A stretch of DNA of 32,270 nucleotides from NCBI GenBank assembly GCA_012719355.1, contig JAAYAM010000216.1, forward strand, positions 1 through 32,270, read 5' to 3'. Of the stretch, positions 25,311 through 32,270 are shown in pieces (positions within the stretch are counted from its first letter, which is position 1; each line of letters starts with the position of its first letter). The notes beneath the pieces are model-generated. The model did not search any database, was not told where the DNA came from, and worked only from the letters and a program-made list of their open reading frames with translations. This DNA is from Acidobacteriota bacterium. Its GTDB lineage: Bacteria; Acidobacteriota; UBA6911. A program made the translations under genes and the position numbers.

Positions 25311-28300
25311 CTACGAGTCAGGGAAAAGTATCTCGCCTTTGCGTCTGAGGTTTTCCAGTTCGCTCTCGCGTGCACCGTGACCGAGGCGCACCTGCACCCG
25401 GTGCTCCTTGCCGTCATCGATCAGCTCGATCGACGCTCCGGGCAACCTCGCGCCGTCGAGTTCAACCCATGCGACGCCTCTGCCGGCCTTTTCCGGATTC
25501 TCGACGCTGATGCGAAACCGCGTATTACCTCGGGTGTACACCATCGTGTAGCCGGGCCATTCCGAAGGGATCACGGGATTGATCGTCAGGATGTTCTCTC
25601 TCAACCTCATTCCAAGAACTTCTTCCACCCAGGCACGGTACATCCAGGAACTCGAGCCCGTATACCATGTCCATCCCCCGCGTCCGACGTGCCCCTCGAG
25701 CGAATAGACATCGCCGGCAACAACATAAGGTTCGCATTTGTAGCGCGAGATATCGGCCGGGGATTTCGTCAGTTCGATAGGATTGATCATACGCAGCAGT
25801 TCTGCAGCGCGGCTGCCGTTTCCCTGCCGGGCGAACGCCATCGCAACCCAGACGGCGGCATGAGTGTATTGCCCGCCGTTTTCACGAACGCCGGGCGGAT
25901 AAGCCCTTATGTAACCCGGATTCTTCTCCGAGTGCTGGAACGCGGGAGTGAACAGAAGTATCAGCCTGTCCTGGTCGCGCACGAGATGCTCTTCGACGGA
26001 AGCAAGCGCCTGCTCGACCCTCTCTTCCGCCCCGCCTCCCGAAATGACCGACCAGGATTGCGCCAACGAGTCGATGCGGCATTCCAGGTTTGCACTGGAA
26101 CCCAGCGGCGAGCCGTCGTCAAAGTACGCGCGACGGTACCAGTCGCCGTCCCAGCCGTTAAGCTCTATTGCGGACTTCAGGCGGTCGATCCGGACATTGC
26201 ACAGATCCACCATGTGATTCTGGCCGGTCCACCGGCAGAGCTGGGCAAAGCTTCTGAGGACTTCAATCAGGAACCAGCCAAGCCAGACGCTCTCACCCTT
26301 CCCCTCGATCCCGACACGGTTTAGTCCGTCATTCCAATCGCAGAGCCCTATGAGCGGCAGCCCGTGCTCACCGGTGGTAAACCCTTTTTCGATCGCCCTG
26401 CGGCAGTGCTCAAACAGCGTACCATCCCTCATCGAGACCGAAGGAACGGAATAGATTTCGTGCTCGTTGCCCTTCAGCGGCCGGCATTCCAGAAACGGGA
26501 TTCGCTCGTCGAGTATGGTCCTGTCTCCTGTAATCCTCACATAATGCTCAGTAACGTAGGGAAGCCACAGGAGGTCATCAGAGCAGCGCGTCCTGACTCC
26601 GGCTCCGGACTGCGGATGCCACCAGTGCTGGACGTCGCCTTCTACAAACTGACGAGCCGCCGCACGGATTATGTGCTCCCTGGCAAGATCGGGCTTGCTG
26701 TACACCATTGCCATCACGTCCTGCAGCTGATCCCGGAAGCCGAATGCGCCGCCGGACTGGTACAGCGCGGTTCTTCCCCATATGCGGCAGCTCAACGTCT
26801 GGTAGAGCAGCCAACGGTTCAGCAGGAAATCGACGGACCGTTCGGGAGTCTCGACCTGAATCGTGCCGAGCAACTGATCCCACCAGTCTTTGGTGGCATG
26901 AAAAGCTTCGTTCACCCTTTTGATTTCGCCATACTCTTCAATCAGGGACCGCACTTCCTGAATGGAGGTGGCTTGTCCGAGCAGGAAAACAACATCTCTC
27001 TCCTCTCCCGGTTCGAGTTCGATCTGCACCTGAAGCGCCGCGCAGGGATCGAGACCGCCTCCGGTGCGCCCGCCAAGAAAGCGCCGCCCAAGCGATGCCG
27101 GACGTGTCGCCGAGCCGTTGCGTCCCAGGAATTCGGTCCGGTCGGCCGTGTAGCTCGAAGCGCCGGGACGTACTGCCGCGAATGCAACATAGTTGGAGAA
27201 ATCGGTGTTGTAGGAATTGCGCGCCAGAAGCGCCCAGGAAACAGGATCCCAGCTGGTGAAAACGTGCATTTGCGTCTCCTCACGCTCCCGGCCCAAAGCC
27301 CATTCTGTGTAGAATGTGACGCTCAGGCGTCGCTTCCGCGAACCGCTGTTGCGCAGTCCCAGCTTCTGGATGCGCAGCGGAGGACCGCCGTTTTCCCCTG
27401 CAGGAACAAAGACCACGAGGTTGTGTTCGATACCGTGGCTGTTATGTTCTATTCTCGAATAGCCCTGTCCATGACGCACGACATATGGTTCAGGTTCCCT
27501 GATCGGGGCTGCAGCAGCGCACCAGTACGCCCCCGTCTCCTCATCGCGCACGTAGATACCCGAGGAGGAATCGAACTTCACGGGGTCATTGTGCCAGGGA
27601 TTGATACGGTTCATCTGGCTGTTAATGTTCCAGGCCACCCCCTGTCCCTTCTCATCGACGAGGGTCCCGAAATGGCGGTTGGCCAGCACGTTGATCCAGG
27701 GTGCCGGCGTTTCATTATCTCCCTCGAGATAAATGATGTACTCCCGCCCGTCCTGGCTGAAGCCGCCGACCCCGTTGAAGTAGGTAAGGCGCGGCATCGG
27801 CAGCGATGTATTAGGCTGCTCGGGAGCCGAAGACGGCGCCTTCAGTTCGGGCGGCAGTATTACGTCGGGCCGGGCACTCAACTGCCGGCTGAGCGAACCG
27901 CGTGAGGCGAAAAGCACCACACGCGCCACACTGAGAATCAGGGTGAAATCGTCTCCGGAGAGATGCTCGGTCGACCTCAGGAAGACGCCTCCGGGCCTGT
28001 CGACCCCGCTGTGAATTGAATGTATCTGGACCATCTTTGCCAGCCTCTGCTGAAGCGGCTGGTCATAGCCGAGAGCTTCAGTATTGAGGATGACGAGATC
28101 GCTTTTGAAACCGCGCTCGTTCCAGAACGTGTGGGCGAGAAGTACCTCCCGCACGGTGCCGAGATCCAAAGGATCGCTGACCACGAGCGCGCAAATGGGA
28201 AGGTCGCCTGATATTCCAGACGCCCACAGCCGCGACTGTCCGACGACGTTGCGGCGCAGACGTTCCGATCTGGGCCTGAGCGTGGGGTTCGGATAGATCA

Positions 28301-31300
28301 TGCTCGCGGCCAGCTCCTGAAAGCGTTGCGCGTCCTCGTGCTGGATCCTGAGGAAACGGAGGTTAAGCTGAGAATGAGTCCATGCCAGCTCAAACGCGCG
28401 GTCGGCGGCCTCCACATCGCTGTATTTGTCGATCAGCTGCTCGGCGCGGGCCCGCGAGTCCGCCGCAAGCGTGACGATGGCAAGCCTAGTCTTCTCCGCC
28501 GGCTCGAGCGTCACTTCCTGCCGGATGCTGAACACAGGATCGAGAACAGGCCCGGATGTATTTGAAAGGTAGCGGGACATCGCGGCGGGCGAATCCAGTG
28601 AGCGCCCCCTGCCGATGAAGTGCATTCTGCTGGTTTCGAAGGTCGGCTTGCGCGCCTTTTCAGAGGCGAGTACCTGGCCGGCCCAGATGCTTGGCTCCAA
28701 ATCGACGCTGGATCGACGGAAAGCGAGCAACGCCCGCCTCGCCTTCAGGATCTCGGTGTGAACGAAAAGCTTGTTGAAGGCCGGATGAGCACAGTCGGCG
28801 GCATGAGGAGCCAGAACTATTTCGGAATAGGTAGTAAGGTCGAGGCGCCTTCTCTCGTCGGATCTGTTCATCAGGCATATGCGGCGCACCTCGACGTCAT
28901 CTTCCGGGGACACGACGATTTCCGTGATTGCCTCAATTCCGTTATAGCTGCAACGGAATTCGACCCTGTCGGCATAGTAGATAACCGTATAGTCCGGGTC
29001 TATCTTCCGGGTGGGACGATAAGTTGCAGACCAGAACTCGCCGGTATCGAGATCCCTCACGAAGCAGTAGGAACCCCAGTCGTCCTTCGTCGTGTCGGCT
29101 CGCCAGCGCGTGACGTCATTGTCTCTCCAGCGGCTGTAACCGCCGCCCGAATTCGTGACCATCAGGGAATACGAGCCGTTTGAAAGCAGCTGAATTTTTG
29201 GTATCGGGGTCTTCTCGTTGCTGCATCGCCCGGGAACTCCTTCGACAGGAAGAGCGATCATCCGGGAGAGGGGCCGTTCCTCGGTCGTGCTGAGCTGCGA
29301 CACGATCCTGGATGGAGGAACCTCTTCGTACAGGAGAGCTTCGGCAGCCCGCACCCTCAGATCGGCATGGAAACGACGCTGCATAGGGAATTTGTTAAGT
29401 GCGTTGTCCAGCGAGAGAAAGCTCATCCCCTGGTGATGCGCCATGTAGGCGTAGACGATCGCCCCCTTTCTTCCCTCGCGACTTTCGCGGGAGAAGTCGA
29501 TGGCTTCATAGAAACCTTTCGGCCCGTGCATGCCGTACTCTTCGAGCTTTCGGAAGTTCTGCACCGCGGCGGCCGGATCAACCATGGAAGCAAGCGCCGT
29601 CGAGTAGGGAGCAATGACGAGGTCGTCTCCCAATCCTCTCTTTAATCCGAGCTCCGGCACTCCGAAGGCCCGGTACTGGTAGATCTGGTGTACATCGAGA
29701 GCGCTGAACGCCGATTCCGAAATGCCCCACGGCACTCCACGGCTGCGCCCGTATTCTATCTGGATCGCGACCGCATCGTTGCACGCGTGATAAAGAAGCG
29801 AGTGCTTAAACGTGCGGGTGAAGATCAGCGGCATCAGGTATTCGAACATCGAGCCGCTCCAGGAGAAGAGCACCTTTCTCCCCGCAAACAGTCCGAAAGG
29901 ACGGCCGAGCGCCTGCCAGTGTTCTGTGTCTACTTCACCGCGCGCGATTGCTATCAGGCTGGTGAGCCGCGCTTCACTCGCAAGCAGGTCATAGTACGAT
30001 GAGACCTGCGGACCCATCCCCACTTCTTCTCCAACGGCGAACAGTTTCCTGTCGGGACTGTAGAGGAATTCAAGAGACATGCCATCCTGCAGCCGCCGCA
30101 GACGATCGATAATGTGCCGGATTTCGCCGTATCTCTTCTGCGCTTCGCGACGCGCCTGCGCGATCTCCTCCCTGATCCGGCCAGTCCACCCGGACGGCGC
30201 CTCGCTCAACTCTTCGATTTCCTGTTCGAGGACCACGAGAGGACCCGCTTTGTCATCGGCCAGTTCCTCCAGAGACAACGGCGGATTATCGAGCAGATGC
30301 GATCGGATGTGACCCAGCTGAACTGACTGCTGCAACGATTCCGGCATGTCGAGGAGACAGGGAACCCAGCCGAAATACCTGTCCGCGAAAAGGCTCCATT
30401 CCTGGACTTCCGTCGTCGCTTTCTCGAGCCAGTAGCCGATCTCCGGCACAATCACCATGTCGGTCGCCTGGAGCAGACTCCGATTCAGGGAATCGAAAGA
30501 CTCCTGTATCGAACGCATACGCTTCCAGACCTCGGTCAGTCCGGAGAACCCGTTCCGGCAGAGCCTTTCCAGCGCTCCAAGCGCATTCTTTGTATGGCTC
30601 GGCATCTGCGCCCTGCTTTCCCAGCGCAATCGCAGTATCGAGAGTGTGTCGGCAATCCCTTCCAGGTATTCGGGTTTGACCAGAGATTCCGTAATCAGTT
30701 CGCGCAGTCCTTGATTCAGCGTCCATACACTCGCGAGAAAGTTGCCGCTGTCGACTGAAGATACGTATCGCGGATGCAACGGCTCAAGCGTCTTGATATC
30801 GTACCAGTTGAGGAGGTGCCCCCGATATTTCTCGAGCCGGTCGATGGTGTCGAAGCTGGCTGTGATGCTTGTGATCAGGCGGTCGCACGTCAGATAGCCG
30901 AAGTCGTGCGCAGCCATGGCGGAGAGAAGCCAGAAGCCTATGTTGGTGGGAGACGTCCGGTAGGCGACTTCTACCCGGATGCTTTCCTGTGAATTGTCCG
31001 GAGGCAGCCAGTTGCTCTCGGCATCTACAAGGTCGTCGAAGTATTTCCAGGTTTCCCTTGCAGTCCTCCTGAGGAACCGCCGCTCTTCCTCGGTAAGCTC
31101 GCGTTTCTTCTTAGGCAGCCTTGGAATGTTGATCCAGTGCAGGACCGCCGGAGAGACGAGCCAGAGTGCCAGGTAAGGAATCGCGGCCGGCCAGACGGAG
31201 AATCCGAGTTTAAACAGGATTAGGGCGAAAGCGGCCGTGGCGACGCATATCACCACCGCGCGGCGGTCCAGACCGTTTTCTCCGTGGAAACGGCGGTGCA

Positions 31301-32270
31301 CCGACTGGGCGGTTTCCCACTGAAGCAGGTTATGCCGCGAGACGGTGCGGCGAAACCAGACTCTTCCGATAGCATCAAGGGAAACCCAGGCGTGATAGGG
31401 GAGCAAAGCCGCCGTAATCACGCAGCGCAGCAATTCCGTCCACTGTTCCCGCCAGACGAAAAGCCGGCCTTTCGCGCCCTCCCGCACCCGCATAGGGATA
31501 GGGATCAGAGCCGGAATCAGGAGGGCGACGCCGATGAAGACGTTCCAGAACCACGCGTTTGGCATCATCAGCCAGCTGCCGGCCAGCACGGCAACACATG
31601 CGGGGGCAACCAGGCTTCTTCGGAGATTATCAAAGATCTTCCAGCGCCCCACGGCCGAAAGCGGATTGCGGTCGCGGATGTTGCCAGCTTCGGGGACCTT
31701 GGCGAAAAGCCAGTCCCAGATCTGCCAGTCTCCGCGAATCCAGCGATGCTGCCGGTTCATGAACGACCCGTAATTCGACGGGAAATGCTCAAACAGCACG
31801 ATCGTGCTGTCGAACCCCACCCTCAGGTAATTCCCTTCGATCAGGTCATGGCTGAGTAGCGTCTGTTCCGGGAATCGTCCGGAGAGAACCTGGTGGAAGA
31901 CCTTCACATCGTAAATGGCTTTCCCGATGTAAATGGCTTCTCCGAAAAGATCCTGGTAAAGGTCGGAAATCGCCTGCGCATAGGGATCGGTCCCTTTCGC
32001 GTTGGCAAAGATCGAGGAGAAGAAGGACGCGGTCGCCGCCGGCAGACTGGTGACGGTACGCGGCTGTATTATGCCGTATCCCTGGCTGACTGCTTTTCGA
32101 TCAGGATACAGAATCGGGCGGTTCAACGGGTGGGCCACCGCCTCGACCAGGTGAAGCGCTGCATCGTGCGGCAGTTCCGTATCTGCATCCAGGGTAATTA
32201 CGAACCGCACCCCCTTCAGGAACATCTGATGGCCCATCCTGAGGGAGAACTGCGTCCCCTCTCTCGGCTC
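25311..32270 (-). CDS. ndvB: Cyclic beta-1,2-glucan synthase (GT84 / glycoamylase-like / GH94), N terminus outside window
   Basis: 2319 residues are visible; the frame is open at the right edge, so several hundred N-terminal residues are missing (full-length relatives are about 2800). The fragment begins in the GT84 glycosyltransferase domain: FVITLDADTELP metal/donor motif, then the processive-type motif RQHRWIRGDW. Membrane helices follow (GSWLMMPNAWFW and AFALILFKLGFSVWPAA). Next come the glycoamylase-like domain (WSGSMFEYLMP, AYMAHHQGMSFLSL), two GH94-type beta-sandwich modules (GGGYSRWRD; YFNGVGGFSQDGREY) and the GH94 (alpha/alpha)6 domain with GAFGFRDQLQDVMA and the DWNDG catalytic motif (codons ~26326-26339). 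Known role: inner-membrane synthesis, length control by phosphorolysis and cyclisation of periplasmic beta-1,2-glucan, used in osmoadaptation and host interaction. It ends at TAG 25311, upstream of the zinc-ribbon gene. Confidence 0.93.
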   Translation of the reverse strand, partial: EPREGTQFSLRMGHQMFLKGVRFVITLDADTELPHDAALHLVEAVAHPLNRPILYPDRKAVSQGYGIIQPRTVTSLPAATASFFSSIFANAKGTDPYAQAISDLYQDLFGEAIYIGKAIYDVKVFHQVLSGRFPEQTLLSHDLIEGNYLRVGFDSTIVLFEHFPSNYGSFMNRQHRWIRGDWQIWDWLFAKVPEAGNIRDRNPLSAVGRWKIFDNLRRSLVAPACVAVLAGSWLMMPNAWFWNVFIGVALLIPALIPIPMRVREGAKGRLFVWREQWTELLRCVITAALLPYHAWVSLDAIGRVWFRRTVSRHNLLQWETAQSVHRRFHGENGLDRRAVVICVATAAFALILFKLGFSVWPAAIPYLALWLVSPAVLHWINIPRLPKKKRELTEEERRFLRRTARETWKYFDDLVDAESNWLPPDNSQESIRVEVAYRTSPTNIGFWLLSAMAAHDFGYLTCDRLITSITASFDTIDRLEKYRGHLLNWYDIKTLEPLHPRYVSSVDSGNFLASVWTLNQGLRELITESLVKPEYLEGIADTLSILRLRWESRAQMPSHTKNALGALERLCRNGFSGLTEVWKRMRSIQESFDSLNRSLLQATDMVIVPEIGYWLEKATTEVQEWSLFADRYFGWVPCLLDMPESLQQSVQLGHIRSHLLDNPPLSLEELADDKAGPLVVLEQEIEELSEAPSGWTGRIREEIAQARREAQKRYGEIRHIIDRLRRLQDGMSLEFLYSPDRKLFAVGEEVGMGPQVSSYYDLLASEARLTSLIAIARGEVDTEHWQALGRPFGLFAGRKVLFSWSGSMFEYLMPLIFTRTFKHSLLYHACNDAVAIQIEYGRSRGVPWGISESAFSALDVHQIYQYRAFGVPELGLKRGLGDDLVIAPYSTALASMVDPAAAVQNFRKLEEYGMHGPKGFYEAIDFSRESREGRKGAIVYAYMAHHQGMSFLSLDNALNKFPMQRRFHADLRVRAAEALLYEEVPPSRIVSQLSTTEERPLSRMIALPVEGVPGRCSNEKTPIPKIQLLSNGSYSLMVTNSGGGYSRWRDNDVTRWRADTTKDDWGSYCFVRDLDTGEFWSATYRPTRKIDPDYTVIYYADRVEFRCSYNGIEAITEIVVSPEDDVEVRRICLMNRSDERRRLDLTTYSEIVLAPHAADCAHPAFNKLFVHTEILKARRALLAFRRSSVDLEPSIWAGQVLASEKARKPTFETSRMHFIGRGRSLDSPAAMSRYLSNTSGPVLDPVFSIRQEVTLEPAEKTRLAIVTLAADSRARAEQLIDKYSDVEAADRAFELAWTHSQLNLRFLRIQHEDAQRFQELAASMIYPNPTLRPRSERLRRNVVGQSRLWASGISGDLPICALVVSDPLDLGTVREVLLAHTFWNERGFKSDLVILNTEALGYDQPLQQRLAKMVQIHSIHSGVDRPGGVFLRSTEHLSGDDFTLILSVARVVLFASRGSLSRQLSARPDVILPPELKAPSSAPEQPNTSLPMPRLTYFNGVGGFSQDGREYIIYLEGDNETPAPWINVLANRHFGTLVDEKGQGVAWNINSQMNRINPWHNDPVKFDSSSGIYVRDEETGAYWCAAAAPIREPEPYVVRHGQGYSRIEHNSHGIEHNLVVFVPAGENGGPPLRIQKLGLRNSGSRKRRLSVTFYTEWALGREREETQMHVFTSWDPVSWALLARNSYNTDFSNYVAFAAVRPGASSYTADRTEFLGRNGSATRPASLGRRFLGGRTGGGLDPCAALQVQIELEPGEERDVVFLLGQATSIQEVRSLIEEYGEIKRVNEAFHATKDWWDQLLGTIQVETPERSVDFLLNRWLLYQTLSCRIWGRTALYQSGGAFGFRDQLQDVMAMVYSKPDLAREHIIRAAARQFVEGDVQHWWHPQSGAGVRTRCSDDLLWLPYVTEHYVRITGDRTILDERIPFLECRPLKGNEHEIYSVPSVSMRDGTLFEHCRRAIEKGFTTGEHGLPLIGLCDWNDGLNRVGIEGKGESVWLGWFLIEVLRSFAQLCRWTGQNHMVDLCNVRIDRLKSAIELNGWDGDWYRRAYFDDGSPLGSSANLECRIDSLAQSWSVISGGGAEERVEQALASVEEHLVRDQDRLILLFTPAFQHSEKNPGYIRAYPPGVRENGGQYTHAAVWVAMAFARQGNGSRAAELLRMINPIELTKSPADISRYKCEPYVVAGDVYSLEGHVGRGGWTWYTGSSSWMYRAWVEEVLGMRLRENILTINPVIPSEWPGYTMVYTRGNTRFRISVENPEKAGRGVAWVELDGARLPGASIELIDDGKEHRVQVRLGHGARESELENLRRKGEILFPDS

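Noticed and set aside
25377-27905. Long plus-strand open frames at 25377-26324 and 26364-27905
   Set aside because: They are antisense to well-recognised GH94 domains of the cyclic glucan synthase and show no protein family features.

Overview
The window comes from a diderm (Gram-negative type) bacterium. Evidence is an OprP/OprO-like porin, a NodT-type outer-membrane lipoprotein and a cyclic beta-glucan synthase. Base composition looks moderately GC-rich (not counted). The gene mix (multidomain kinase/AAA/GAF/PAS sensor, GlgE glucan operon, OFA-family transporter, a probable selenoprotein) fits Desulfobacterota- or Acidobacteriota-like lineages, but nothing here fixes the taxon. I see no rRNA, tRNA, CRISPR array or insertion sequence.

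Layout. (1) 1-5350, minus: the N-terminal 1783 codons of a giant sensor (kinase-like domain, AAA ATPase, TPR-like region, GAF, PAS, GAF) running off the left edge. Its kinase domain lacks both catalytic aspartates. (2) 5592-16619, plus: a tight five-gene alpha-glucan operon: treS-maltokinase fusion, glgB, a GH57/DUF3536 protein, glgE, glgM. (3) 16624-17351, minus: a small membrane protein and, behind its own terminator, a rhodanese whose frame is crossed by one UGA in the active-site loop, followed at once by a bacterial-SECIS-like hairpin. I annotate it as a candidate selenoprotein. (4) 17644-21963, plus: an orphan NodT-type efflux lipoprotein, an OFA-family MFS transporter with its small subunit fused at the C terminus, and a porin. 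(5) 22029-24527, plus: DNA ligase D, whose start codon abuts a 54-nt near-perfect palindrome. (6) 24572-32270, minus: a zinc-ribbon protein and, upstream of it, a very large cyclic beta-1,2-glucan synthase (GT84/GH94) whose N terminus lies beyond the right edge.

How the genes work together. The five-gene operon encodes the GlgE route: TreS interconverts trehalose and maltose, its maltokinase domain makes maltose-1-phosphate, GlgM makes the same donor from ADP-glucose and glucose-1-phosphate, GlgE polymerises it and GlgB branches the product. The GH57 protein is an unassigned extra member. With the cyclic glucan synthase, much of the window concerns glucose polymers and osmolytes. The giant sensor is divergent from the operon and could regulate it, but that is only an inference from position.

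Most notable: the UGA-containing rhodanese with a SECIS-like element, and the degenerate kinase domain of the giant sensor.
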